A stretch of 64,000 nucleotides of DNA from Gymnopus androsaceus JB14 (taxonomy: Eukaryota > Basidiomycota > Agaricomycetes > Agaricales > Omphalotaceae), in contig ML769388.1 in assembly GCA_009733575.1 (NCBI GenBank), positions 558,001-622,000 of the forward strand. The letters run 5' to 3'. Shown here piece after piece: positions 23,451-34,785 of this stretch. How positions within the stretch are numbered: position 1 is the first letter of the stretch; every line of letters starts with the position of its first letter. The translations under genes were made by a program, and so were the position numbers. The notes beneath the pieces were generated by a model that was given only the letters and a program-made list of their open reading frames with translations, had not been told where the DNA came from and searched no databases.

Positions 23451-26400
23451 ATGGTTACCAGCACAGATTCTCGGCGAAAATCCATTGCTGTGGCACACGA
23501 GGGGCGTGCGACCCTTCCCAGAAAGAAGCGGGCCCATAGTATTGGAGCGAGCAAACTTAGTCCTTTAGCAAGGTCGAGGCTATCTATAGTAAGTAATACG
23601 ACCATTACAGACTTGAATTTTCCTAAAAATTCAAGAACAACAGGGAAATGTCAAGGGTATCTTAAAGTCAAGAACATCATTAACCGTCTCAGCAAGGTCA
23701 TCGCCTTCCTCACAGTCTCGTCCACAATCACAGTCATTTGGAGATGATCATACTATCTCAGCGGAGTCCATGGATCTCACCCAAGATTTACAAGTTCCCA
23801 TACACGAAAATAATCGTCGTAAATCGATGGGAAGAAGGGTCAGTTTCAAACAAACAGCTACGCTGCGCTACTTCGATAAGCCAGACAAGGACACGACCAC
23901 TTCATCTCAGGGCTCTCCAGGTGAATTGGCCGCAGCATCCTTCTGATGACGATCCATTACCTGCTCCAGCACCAGTGGTCAACGACGAGAATGCGTATCC
24001 TGGTGCAAACCGTCGGCGCTCATCCGTCCGAAAGTCTATCGCTGCAAGTGAGGATATGGACGTAACGTCTGCGAGCGCAGGTGCCTTTATAGCCGATGAT
24101 GCCGATAATTCTGCATTGTTAGACCAGGAGATGGATTTCGACGACGGCGACATGGACATGACCCAAACATTCAGCTCCAACTTACAAAGACGCTCCTCTG
24201 TTGGTGCTGCCATTCGTGCTCCTTTATCCCAGATAAATCCTTCCACAAACCAGGATGAATCGCTCACGTCGGAGCAATCATTCGCTAGCAGCGACGGAGA
24301 TCGCAGTGAACCCATGGAGTTCACAGTCCCTCTTAATCGTCCACTTCGCCCTCCTGCCAACCAAGATGAAGCATGGCTTCAACTTGTCAGAGCCACTCAT
24401 TCAGGTGAAGCGAGTTTAGCGGCGTCGGATGATATGGACAGTGACAGGCCAGACGTTGAAGATATCGTTGCACGCGACAACAAAGCCCGGTATACTTACA
24501 ACTTTGGTGAATGCTTCAAATGACTCGATGTCTATCTCCGATGCCAGCTTCGGGGAAGGGGAAGATGTAGGGGAACAAACTCTCAATCTCAGTAAAGTAA
24601 TGGGTAGAGTTAGCTTTGGAGGAGACCTTGGCCATGGGAGACCAAGTGTGGCATCTTCGATATCAATGGATGAATCCGAGGTCTATGGTGACATTGTACC
24701 CATCACAACTTCTACACCTCGCGTTAGTTTCGCGCCAGGAGACCTCGGGAGGCCTAGTGGGGTGTCTTCGTTATCGATGGATGAATCTGAGGTTTACGGC
24801 GACATTGTTGCTCCCACAACCTCCACTCCCCGTCCTAGTCTCGCACCCCAAACCCACACTCCTCTCATTCAATCCCAAGAGTCTCTAGCTCCATCACCAT
24901 CAGCTATAGAGACGTCGCGCTCTTCTTCTGCTTCGGAAATACCCAGCGCTCCTGCTCCGTCATCAGTATTCAGAGCTCCCTCACCCAAGAAACATCCTGT
25001 ATTTACCCCGAAATCTCCTGCAAAGCCTGCTCCAAAGCAGTTTTCTGCTGCTTTCGCACCACCTGTGGCTCGTCCCACGCCTAGGAAAACCTCAGAAAGT
25101 ACTGAGGCAGGGCCTTCGCAGAGTGCAAGCAAGAAGCGAGAGAGAACGATATCCGCTCCAAGCGATCGGCCCAGCCAGCTAAACGTCAGGCTATGGAAGC
25201 TAAATGGTCCAGTAAAGCTACGCCTACTACTCCAATTGTTGCCCAATCTTCTCCGGCGAGGACAGAGAAACCTAGAGCTCTCTCTCCCGACAAACGAGCA
25301 CCATTCCAAGCGACCGCACCCGCGCAGCCAAAAACAGGGATTCGTCGCCCCTCTGGGTACTTTGCTTTGAGAAAGAGTTTGGGTCCAGGGCTGGCGAGTG
25401 CATCGTCAGGGCAGGAGCAGCAAGATCAAAGCGATGCTCCTACTGCGAGCTCTCCGCCGAAGAAAAGCACACGTGGAAGGGCCAGCATGAGTTCTGGACC
25501 ATCCGATGCGTGGACTCGATTCGACAAGTCAGGTGTTGTATTCGTCAGGGATGATAAGGGGAAAGGAAAGGCAACGAACGGTCAGGATGAAGAGCAGCAG
25601 GCTTTGGCGAAAGAAAGCGAGGTGTCCTGCGACGTCTCAACCTATCAATGCTCAGCCTCAACAGATGGAGATGGAAGCTGGCACTTCTACTCCAAAGACG
25701 CCTGTCGTTGACCTTTCAGCGTTGCTTGAACAGACCGTTTTCGGAGACGAAGAGGAAACGGAATCAAGGGAAGGACCCACAGGTATGGATACAGCTGCTA
25801 CAGAGCAGTGGAGAGACGCGATCCCAGAAGATGGATATGCAGTCGAGGAGAGCGTAAGTTGTTTGTGTTCACAATACAAGTCACATATCTCTTACTCTTC
25901 CGTCAGCCTCCAATATCGATCGAGCAATTCTTCGAAATGACCGGCATTGGCTTTGTGGAGCTCACTGCCCCGCGGCGGTCTCTGCATCCTTCTCAGATAT
26001 CCTCCCAGAAGCCTCGTAATCCTACGGAGGCCTCACTCGCAGAGTGTGCCAATGTCATGGCTATTGAGCTGCCACAATTGGTACTATACTCCCGCGTTTG
26101 CCAGGATATCGAAGAACGGATCCAGAAAAGTAAAGCTGACTTTGAACAGATGGAAGATGAGGCAGCGAAGATGACACCTGAGCTCTTTTTGGAATATTCT
26201 GGCGCCGACCAGGAGAGTCAGAAGGAACTAGTTGCAAGTATCTTTCCAACTCGCCGTGCACTTGTATCCTGAAAACCCGTCTTTATTAGCAATGCCTCAA
26301 TTTGATCCGAAAGAACACTCGATTAAGGGCAAGGTCGGACTGGTATGACTGGAAGTTGGAGTGGATCGAAGACTTGAAGCATACCGCCGAGAATGCTTTC

Positions 26401-27682
26401 ACCAACCTGCAGAATGCAAGTCAAACGTACTTTCAACAGTACCCTTATGCTGATATTTCTTTTTAGGACGCCAGATCTTTAGAGAAGATCAAGGCGAAGG
26501 CGGACGAGATTGTTCCTCAACTGCAGCAAGAATACGATGAGATTATGCGCGAACTGGAAGCCGAGAAGGTGGAGGTAGCGCAAATCGAGGAATGTGACCA
26601 AGATTATCTCAATGAGCTCAAAAATACCATTGCTGAACAGAAGTAAGTTGAAATTTCACCCTAGAGTGCAGTTTGAATATTGAGCTGTTGCGTAGTGTCG
26701 AGGTTGAATCTCTCAGGGCCGAAGTCAAAGAAGCCGACGACCAACTTCATTGGCTGGAGGAGCGACTCGAGAACATTGCCGAGCAGAAGAGGGAAGCTAC
26801 CGCTGGGATTGCTGAAGCCAACAGAGCCCTTCACCTTCAGACCAACAGTACTGGTGCCGAAGTTTTCCGTCTCAAGAGTATGCTTACCTATTTCGTCCGC
26901 GTATTCTTTCTGACCACCCCATTTCCTCAGATGAACTCAAAGCCCTCGAGGACCTCCACATGTTCCATGTATCCAAGGTCCAATCCGACACTTTTGAATA
27001 TATCTACGCATCGGAATACCATGTTATTATACCGTGTCGGGACTACTATCCGGTCACAAAAGAGATTGACATTCTACGACTGCCGGAAATGCGAACCAAG
27101 TCCAAGGACTCGTTTCCGCGTCTAACCAGTTTCCTCCTTTCCGCTGCTAAAGAGCATGTACGCCGGAGCAAGGCGTCGACAGTTCGACATGTGGGTACCA
27201 TTAACTTTGGTGTTTGACGAACCTAATGTTTCCTTTTCCAAAACAGATTGTTCAAGTCCTTGCAGACTTTTGGTCCTCAGGGAAGCAGCTTCGTAACCAA
27301 ATACTCCAACTCTCATTCAAGTATCCGGTTGAAATCGAGGCTAGACAGACTCCTGAGAAGCCGTTCTCGGAATTTGCTGCGCGGACAATGATTTTATTCC
27401 CCGCCAAGAAAGCGAAGGCTTATGTTTCATTTGTCTTTGACTCTGATACCTTTTCTCGGTGGCCTTTGTCTGTCAATTCACTTCGTTGGGAAGTGCAAAT
27501 CGGTTATGGGTCTATCAAGTGCGTTTATCACTTTTTGAAACTTTTGATGTTTTACTCAAGTTAAAAACAGTGAACAATCCGTTGTTGAAGCTATCTCGGA
27601 AAGAATGAGCGAAGTGTCTCCATCGCACACCTATGCATGCATGATAGATGCGTGTATAGAAGTGCAAGAAGCTTGCGGATAA
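23451..27682 (+). CDS. SPC7: Kinetochore scaffold Spc7/KNL1 (Spc105)
   Basis: KNL1 links the Mis12 complex and microtubules and recruits checkpoint proteins and PP1. In order: an N-terminal basic region (RRKSIAVAHEGR), the SILK-like GNVKGILKSR, the PP1-docking RVSF in MGRRVSFKQTATLRYFDKPD, several MELT-like sites (MDLTQD, MDVTSA, MDMTQT, MEFTVP), a duplicated segment with two more RVSF motifs, a Pro/Ser-rich part, the conserved ISIEQFFEMTGIGFVELTAPRRS, a coiled coil (SDWYDWKLEWIEDLKHTAEN onward), and a C-terminal RWD-like part (FEYIYASEYHVIIPC) ending near EVQEACG. Intron 26416-26466 has a GC donor. Single-base breaks are seen at 24486-24488 (extra C), 25160-25161 (missing A) and near 25624 (one extra base). 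The identity is certain from the middle and C-terminal blocks. The N-terminal half evolves fast, as in the family. Confidence 0.93.
24606..24850 (+). repeat. In-frame tandem repeat inside SPC7
   Basis: A unit of 38 codons is repeated with a period of 114 bases, then again in part after 111 bases. Each full copy starts with RVSF, carries GRPS and SMDESEVYGDIV, and ends with TTSTPR. Divergence between copies is low, so the duplication is fairly recent. Confidence 0.85.
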
Positions 27683-27962
27683 TCCATCTTGCACCATTTA
27701 TTCTTTGATTTTCCTATTTTGTTGTTGTATCTACATTCATTATTTTATAGCCTATGTACTTACCCTTACTTTTGTATACAGTCACTTTGGCAGGAGCCGT
27801 GAGACTGCGCCACATTGGACCCCAACCTCGATGTCACTTGTGACGCGACTGATTCCACTTCCAGCCAAACGACGTCATCATGCAGAGAATACTTAAACGA
27901 CGGTGACTTGTGCCAAGTTCCTACAAAGAACCCTTCTCCTCGTACCATCGATATCTAGTAAA

Positions 27963-28457
27963 ATGTTTCGGACAGCTATCTCCCGTGTTTCTGCCGCCTC
28001 CAGTGTCCGAGCGTTCCATGCATCGCCAGCTGCTTCTAAAACAATGACAGAGAAAGTGTCGGAGGTTGCGGATAATGTGTGTCACTTTTATCGCTTTTCT
28101 TTGGCTTCAGTTTTGCTAATACCATGGTTCCGTTAAGGTGAACAAGAAAGTGGGAAAAGGACTGGCATCTGCTATTGAGAAGGGAGAGAACGCTAGTGAA
28201 TCGGCAAAAGAGACGATGGGTATGCAATTCAAGTTTGGCATTGGCCGCTTACTTTTTACTAACCTGGGCTTGCAGGTACTGCCGCTGACAAAACGAAACA
28301 AGGTGCGCAAGAAGGTGCGACCACAGCTAAGCACAAAGCAAACCAAGTATGCCTTCTTTTGTTGAAATACTTCAGTGATTCTTACGGTTGTTTTGTGTAG
28401 GCCTCTGCTGGCGCAACAGTAGCGAAGGAGGATTTCAAGAAGGAGGTTAAGAAGTAA
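27963..28457 (+). CDS. Small mitochondrial LEA-like/hydrophilin protein
   Basis: This short protein of about 100 residues is made from four exons. The N-terminus MFRTAISRVSAASSVRAFHASPAASK is a clear mitochondrial targeting sequence with an RAFHAS-type processing site. The rest is Lys/Ala/Glu-rich, hydrophilic and helical: EKVSEVADN, VNKKVGKGLASAIEKGENAS, TAADKTKQGAQEGATTAKHK, ending KEDFKKEVKK. This resembles late-embryogenesis-abundant-like proteins that protect membranes or proteins during drying or heat. The function is inferred from composition only. All introns are GT-AG. Confidence 0.75.
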
Positions 28458-28832
28458 ATTAAATATCATCATTCAAGGACCAATGCATCAACCGAACTTC
28501 GCATATGTATCCCTCTGTATTACTATTGCATTTCGCAGCTCAATGGATAGTTTTTAATTTTGATACATAATTTAGAGCAGGAAACGGGGCCTGGTCCAAA
28601 AAAGGAAATACAACTGCCAAATTGAACTCGGTTCCGCGGCTCCCGCTGAGTGAGTCGAGGGCGAGTCAAAACTTTTGATTGAGGTCTTGACAACGCGGGC
28701 CCGAAGAGGTATAAAAGCAGAACTGCGATGCTTGATAGCCCAACCAATTTTTAACCAACCCATAACCAACCAACCAATCAACCAAACCGAAGGCAGTTTT
28801 CACTAGACTCCCCTTCTATTTTACAACATTGT
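28458..28832 (+). promoter_or_regulatory. eIF4A promoter region with TATA box
   Basis: The 375 bases before the eIF4A start hold a consensus TATAAAAG at 28710-28717. A stretch of repeated CCAACC/ACCAACCAA units follows at about 28741-28790 and would lie in the 5' leader or just upstream of it. A GTGAGTCGAGGGCGAGTC direct repeat lies near 28650. Confidence 0.55.
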
Positions 28833-30355
28833 ATGAAAGTGTAAGTATATACATACATAGGCTTGTTTTCGATACGCCGAGTTGACGAATACGTTCAGTG
28901 AAGACACAACCACCCAGAATGCCAACGTAAATCAAACCATCGAGTCCAATTCGGACATCCAAGTAATCGATAGGCAAGTTGTTATTTTGCTTGCAACCAA
29001 GTGTTTTCTTACCATAGTACAGTTTCGATGACATGAATTTAAACCCCAAGCTCCTTCGTGGAATCTACGCTTATGGGTAAGCCTCTAAAAGACAACTTCA
29101 AGCACAACACTAGACTCACTATAACACTAGTTTTGAGCGTCCTTCTGCCATCCAGCAGCGCGCCATTATCCCCGTAGTCAAAGAGCACGATGTCATTGCT
29201 CAGGCTCAATCCGGTACCGGGAAGACTGCAACGTTCTCCGTAGCCATCCTTCAGCGAATTGATCTCAGTTTGAATGCGACTCAGGCCATCATCTTGGCTC
29301 CTACCCGGGAGCTCGCTCTACAAACCCATAAGGTCGTCGTTGCCCTCGGAGACTACATGGATGTCACTAGTCTCGCTTGTGTCGGCGGCACCAACATCAG
29401 GGATGACATGGCTACTCTGCGCTCCGGAGTCCAGGTCGTTGTTGCAACCCCAGGACGATTGCTCGACATGATCAAGCGTGGAGGCCTAAAGTCAGACCAT
29501 GCCAAGGTTTTGTGCCTTGATGAGGCCGACGAGATGCTCTCCCAAGGATTCAAAGACCAAATCTACGACGTGTTCCAGCTCCTTCCCGGAGACCTGCAGG
29601 TCATCCTGTTTTCTGCCACGATGCCGAGCGACGTACTCGAGGTCTCTAACAAGTTCATGCGAGACCCAATCAGGATCCTTGTCAAGAAGGATGAACTGAC
29701 CCTCGAGGGTATCAAGCAATTCTATATTGCAATTGAGAAGGAAGAATGGAAGCTCGATACTTTGTGCGACATCTTCGACACGATCTCCATTGCTCAGTCC
29801 GTCATCTTTTGCAACTCGAGGCGTAAGGTTGACTGGTTGACGGCCAAAATGGAGGAGCGCGAATTTACTGTTTCCGCCATCGTAAGCAAACACTCGACCA
29901 CAATTATTCCAGATTATCTGAACTAATTCCTCTTATGTAGCACGGAGACATGGACCAGCAGCAACGCGGCGTAATCATGAAAAGTTTCCAGACCGGTGCC
30001 ACCCGTGTTTTGATTACAACCGATCTCCTTGCTCGCGGCATCGACGTCCAGCAAGTTTCCTTGGTCATCAACTTTGATTTGCCCGCCAACAGAGAGAACT
30101 ATATCCATCGCATTGGTCGCGGTGGTCGTTTCGGACGTAAAGGTGTCGCGATTAATTTTGTAGCTGCCAACGATGTGTCTACTTTGCGTGAATTGGAGAG
30201 TATGTCGTTTTGTTACTTCTATGCAGTGGGATACTGACCATTTGCGCAGAATTCTATAGCACCCAAATCGATGAGATGCCTATGAACGTTGCGTGAGTGT
30301 TTCTTGACTCTTTGTCCTTGCAACTACTAATGAAATAATTAGCGATTTCATTTAA
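28833..30355 (+). CDS. TIF1: Translation initiation factor eIF4A (DEAD-box helicase)
   Basis: This is the RNA helicase of the eIF4F complex that unwinds mRNA 5' leaders. Motifs in order: the Q-motif region [12 protein letters not shown], motif I AQSGTGKT, Ia PTRELA, Ib [47 protein letters not shown]; the C-terminus is EMPMNVADFI. The short first exon starts ATG at 28833 and gives [12 protein letters not shown]. The second intron is best read as 28974-29022 with a GC donor, which gives VIDSFDDMNL. A GT reading would give VIDRQYSFDDM and cannot be excluded. No frame breaks were found. A TATA box lies about 115 bases upstream. The identity is certain. Confidence 0.96.
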
Positions 30356-30836
30356 GGAGACGATATTTTGTATGACTGATCTTTTAGTATATTTTAGTAT
30401 ACACGCAAGTTAGAACTGTTAGTTATATGCAATTGATATCTGATTTACTTTCATGGTCGATGAGAGTGTTTCCCGTCTCGAGCTCATCAGAGCCCAATGC
30501 AGAGGATCAAGCTGAATCTGTGAACGTTCGGTATGTATAGAGTAAAGTGCGACAGCAGCTTCAGCAGTGAAATGAAGAGGACTACCACGTGCAGTCAATC
30601 CCACGCGACGCGTCTTGCCTTTCTTCCTTGAAAACTTCAAGCTTTTCACTTCATACAAGACTAGAAACCAAGGAATATTTCGACATGCAAGCTGCAAGCT
30701 AACCTTGAAACTTACACAAGTAGCTTGGATCGGGAGGGTTTTTTTTGCTATGATTTTCATGGAAATTTGAAAGGTGGCCAAAGATTTTTTTGTACAGATG
30801 AGATTACACGGCTTCGTATATGATTCAGACATCTAT
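30356..30836. other. Convergent spacer after eIF4A
   Basis: This is the 3' flank of eIF4A and of the minus-strand proline-rich gene. A minus-strand ORF at 30419-30832 lacks motifs and splice support and I do not call it. Confidence 0.45.
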
Positions 30837-32348
30837 TTAACGGCTTCTCTCCAACGGCGAACCGACCAACTTTTGCCATTTTTTGGATGCACTCTGTTTG
30901 TGAATCTCATCATTTCCCGGCCTTCCGTGTACCTCAAAGTCCCAAGATGCTGGAATAATCGCAATAGGGAGAACCCACGTCGCTGTCAATACCACTCCGT
31001 TTCCTTCGTTCTTTTCTTTTATTCCTTCCCAGGTGCTCGCTATGAACGCCCCAACATATCCCAGGTATGGTATAGCATGTTTTAGCAACGCCAAACCTAC
31101 ATGTAGCTCAGGTGGAACTGCAAGCATAACTACCTGCTCCATGAGCCAACCAAGTGAAGCCGCGACCAAGGCGCCACGTCTGTTCGAAGCTAGCTGCATG
31201 GAAGACAACTGAGCGATAACTGGAGGCGGAAGAAATATGCGATACCCCCACCAGGTCACCTCGAGAGAAATTTTGTCTGAAGATGGTCCGGGGGTTGCTG
31301 ATATAGTGGTAAGACTGGGCGTCGTCTGCGCAGCTGGGTCTGAAGGATATGACCATTCGTTCACCACTTCCCATTCCCAGTCAGCGATTTGAACTTCCAC
31401 TTTCGAGTTTCTCGTTGGCATCAGTGGGGCACAAATCATGATTCCACTTCTCTGTTTTGGCACCCTGCTAGTCTTGTCTTCTTTTCTTCGGCCTAATTTG
31501 TCCAGGATTGCCCATACACTGCCCTTTGCCTTTGCACCATTCATGGTCGCTTCTGAAGCTAACAGCTTCGCAATTTTCGGATCGACTTCTGTTTCTTTTT
31601 TCATCCCCGACGTCGAACTTGCCGGTGTGGATGTAAAGCCATCGAGCAAACCCTTGATTGTCATTGCTAGTGTGCGACCATCCATCTCTGCCTCTTCTGT
31701 TTTTTCCTTTCCCTTTCCCTTTCTCCCATTCCCTACTCTGTCCTCTGTTACTTTCTTCATATCCGCCTTAAGTTTATCCATCTCGGAATCATACTTTTCC
31801 ATGTCTCTATTCCACTTATCCGTGCCCGTTTCTCTCCCGGTGACGATACGCGGTAGCCAAGAGCTCGGAGTGCTTATGTGGCTTGCATACTCGGACTCTG
31901 AAGGGAGTGTAGTCGTCGTCGTCGTCGTCGTCGAGGAATCTGCCGACCATAATGGGAGCCAGGAGGTAAAATATGAGGTTGGAGACATCGGGGGTGAAGG
32001 CTGGTCGTTCGTGGATGATGGCAGGTCGGGATTGGGCGTCCACCATGTTCCCAACCATGAACCAGAAGGGGGAGATGCTAGCGGGTCAGACGGTGGTGGT
32101 GGTGGTGGTGGTAGTGGTGGTTGGGGTGGTGGTGGTAACGATTGGGCTTTCGAACCCGACGACCCCTTCCTATGCATGAAGCTTCGAATCTTCAAAGTGG
32201 AGCTGCGACTGCCATTCTTGTCACTGGAATCAGTTTGCTCTCGGACGCGCCTAATCCTGAATTTCGACTTGGATGTTGATAGTGCAGTATCGCTGGACAT
32301 GTTGGTGGTTATGGAATAAGCGAGTGTATTTTGACCCTTGTTGGCCAT
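30837..32348 (-). CDS. Unknown proline-rich protein, intronless
   Basis: A single open exon encodes about 503 residues, rare in this intron-dense window. I do not recognise the family. The N-terminal half is disordered: a poly-proline block (PPPPQPPLPPPPPPP), a run of eight Thr, and WLGTWWTPNP-type aromatic motifs. A charged helical part follows (RDMEKYDSEMDKLKADMKKV). The C-terminal third looks folded and conserved, with VEVQIADWEWEVVNEWSYP, LEVTWWGYRIFLPPPVIAQL, hydrophobic segments, and ATWVLPIAIIPASWDFEVHG. The start may be 32348 or the in-frame ATG at 32300 (MSSDTALS). The opposite-strand ORF of similar length is its shadow. It is probably a conserved hypothetical protein of mushrooms with a membrane-associated C-terminal domain; that is inference. 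Confidence 0.75.
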   Translation of the reverse strand: MANKGQNTLAYSITTNMSSDTALSTSKSKFRIRRVREQTDSSDKNGSRSSTLKIRSFMHRKGSSGSKAQSLPPPPQPPLPPPPPPPSDPLASPPSGSWLGTWWTPNPDLPSSTNDQPSPPMSPTSYFTSWLPLWSADSSTTTTTTTTLPSESEYASHISTPSSWLPRIVTGRETGTDKWNRDMEKYDSEMDKLKADMKKVTEDRVGNGRKGKGKEKTEEAEMDGRTLAMTIKGLLDGFTSTPASSTSGMKKETEVDPKIAKLLASEATMNGAKAKGSVWAILDKLGRRKEDKTSRVPKQRSGIMICAPLMPTRNSKVEVQIADWEWEVVNEWSYPSDPAAQTTPSLTTISATPGPSSDKISLEVTWWGYRIFLPPPVIAQLSSMQLASNRRGALVAASLGWLMEQVVMLAVPPELHVGLALLKHAIPYLGYVGAFIASTWEGIKEKNEGNGVVLTATWVLPIAIIPASWDFEVHGRPGNDEIHKQSASKKWQKLVGSPLERSR

Positions 32349-32624
32349 GCTTCATATGTGGGTTCCTTTGTAAGGTTGCTATAGCCGTAATTACAACGAC
32401 CATTTATGAAATGTGGTTCAAATTTGACCTCATGTCTTCTCATTTCCGTTTTCATCATTCTTCGCGCCATTCTTAGGAAGGAAAGAAGTGCAGGAACGTA
32501 ACCAGGACAGTTCAATCCAAGTTGCATTTCTCACTGGAAGATGAAAACAATATTATCAGGATGCACTGGGTGATGGTATCGATAGTGGCCGAGAAGTAAA
32601 GATACACTATGGCTACGAAGTATA

Positions 32625-34700
32625 CTATGCTCCTTTCTGACCAACAAAGGAGAAATTCCCTGCAGCGAACCATCGTTCGTTCGCTTCTTTGACCCGTTGT
32701 GCAGCAGTAGCACGATTGGTAAGTTCGAAACCTGGATTATAAATGAGTGATGAGGACTAAAACGAGACAACTAGAACCAACCTTGTGCAGGAGTCACACT
32801 CAGAGAAGTGGCCGTTCCAGAAGTTTGTGTGCCACCTGCTTGAGCTGCACGGGTAAGCGCAGCTGTGCGTAACTTGTTCGCCTTTGACATCTTGGCTATA
32901 AAAGAGGAAGTGTGAGCGAGCGGTAGAAAATATACAATATCCATATACCTCTGCTTTTTGTTTCTCCTGCTCCCGCTCTGACCTTGCCTGAACCAATCAT
33001 TCCCAGACCTTTAGTCTGATCAAATGCACCGACTTCTTCCTCAGCTTCACCAAAGGCCATACGGTTTTGCAGTTTACCCAACTCGGTTTGGGCATTGGCT
33101 TCCTTGGCTTTACGAGCACTGCGAGGCAGATCTTTAGATATTGTATAATCGGCTCAAAATTGCAATAGAATTACCGTTTTCCTCCACGTCGCTTCTTGGG
33201 ACCATCATTTGGAATAGGTAAAGCCTTTATAACCTTCGCAGGCGGTGGTGCAGCAAGCCTGTCAATATGTTTCAAAATCTTTCCTCGAAGTATTTCCCCA
33301 AAAGAGCCTACAAGTTGGTTCATCGATGGCGTTCACACAGTAACAATTGGAATCACGCACCGTCTCGCTTCTGGCGCTCTAGATCCATGCGAGCTGCAAG
33401 GACAGCTTTCGCTCCGACCGTGCGTTGCACTTTGAGCTGATACTCTGGAGGTGTTTCCGTTACTAGTTCAGACTGGAAAATAAAGCCAGTGTGCCGGCGC
33501 TGTGTTGCTGACGAAAATCCTGCCGCAATTTTCTTTTGTGCACCGAGGAGCTGAGAAAAAAAGAAGATTTAGTAGTAGTTTGAAGATGTTAACACCGTTT
33601 ACCAACATGGACATTGCAAGCAGGCATCTTTGCGATACCACCTAGTCCACCAGCAACGCCGAGAAGCTTTGCTGCGGTTGTAGTACCAACAATAGCAGAT
33701 AAGTTTGGAGCAAGGACGTTCATCCGGGAACTAACGTAGATGAAAGATCTGTGGATAATGAGAAACCGCGAAAGAAGAAGCGGCAGAGAGCACACCTTCT
33801 TCCTAGCTTCTTCCAAACGGTCTGCAAGGTCGCAAGCGCGCTTGATCGCTTCCCAGTCAGCGTCCGTGAGTTGCCGTCCTGTAGTTGTGGTGGCTGTAAC
33901 CACTACACTCATGATAATAGCGGGTGGTAGAACGCCAGCCAAGTTAACTTTGGTGAGATCCTTCAAGGTCAATATGTCGGTAGATTTCAGCTATTAGGAG
34001 CCAGTGACATACCTCATTGTTCCCTAGAACCCTCACGGAGCGTATGAACATTGAAGGGTCCGTTACCAGTTGTTCAAGTTCGGGAAATTTGGGTGCATAG
34101 TGATCCCGGATGAACTAGATAGAAAACAGAAGCATTTCAGAATTCATATAAATAAAAGCAACTAACAGTCAAATTGCCTTATGCACGACCAAAATTTCAT
34201 TGTCCACATCGACTGCAAGATTGTTGGCTTGGACAATAACGTTGTATTCTGGATTCATATGAGCAGGGAGCGCCATAGCTTCTGGAGAGCTCGGGTTAGC
34301 CTGGTACTTTTCAATGTCCTAGAACAACTTTCGTCAGAGATTATTTCTCTTGCAGGTAGAAGACCAAACCGACTCTGAGGATATCCAGCATCTTCTTGCT
34401 TCCTTCGAGCTTTGCAACTTTGCTAACGTCTTCTATGCCTCCAAGATCCATAGCTTGCACGTCCTCAGCGTCCAGCTCATCTGCGGGTCTTATTCCTCCT
34501 GCTAAGACCAATTCTGCTGGCTCCTGCTTCTCGTCCGCCTCCGCTGTTTCTTGGTCAGACATTTCATTATCAGAGCCTTCCGCTTTTCGTTTCAGTGTTG
34601 AAGGTCCTGCTCCATTATGGTTGGTTTCCTCTTCATAGTCGCCTCCGTCGTCAGAAAGACCGTCGAGATCAGCGAGAAGTTCGTCAGCAAGGCCGCTCAT
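32625..34700 (-). CDS. PRP31: U4/U6 snRNP protein Prp31
   Basis: Prp31 bridges the U4/U6 duplex and the U5 snRNP in the spliceosomal tri-snRNP. The start gives [20 protein letters not shown]. Next come [46 protein letters not shown], the NOSIC/Nop domain ([74 protein letters not shown]), then a basic region with [14 protein letters not shown], ending in [16 protein letters not shown] and SFVGQKGA. Intron 34115-34177 needs a GC donor (AAG then GCAATT) to join VVHK to [10 protein letters not shown], because an in-frame TGA follows. An extra T in the run at 33743-33745 must be ignored to read [13 protein letters not shown]. It is divergent from CCA1 with 85 bp between start codons. Confidence 0.94.
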
Positions 34701-34785
34701 TGTGGATGGAGAGAAACAAGCGAGGTTACATAATTGACTTGGGTCAAAATAATTGACGCCTAGTTTCTCTTGCTCGAGTCAATGA
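34701..34785. promoter_or_regulatory. 85-bp shared divergent promoter PRP31/CCA1
   Basis: The region between the two ATGs carries four TTGAC half-sites: TTGAC at 34734 and its inverse GTCAA at 34743, forming TTGAC-TTGG-GTCAA, then TTGAC at 34753 and GTCAA at 34778. There is no TATA box. Both 5' leaders must be very short or overlap. Confidence 0.6.

Noticed and set aside
23920..23974. Apparent stop TGA in SPC7 after SQGSPGELAAASF
   Set aside because: A 54-base GT-AG intron (GTGAAT to CACCAG) removes it and joins GSP to VVNDENAYPG.
31438..32319. Plus-strand ORF of 293 codons
   Set aside because: It lies exactly opposite the minus-strand proline-rich gene and reads as valine/serine/glycine-rich shadow. 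The minus strand has the coherent protein.
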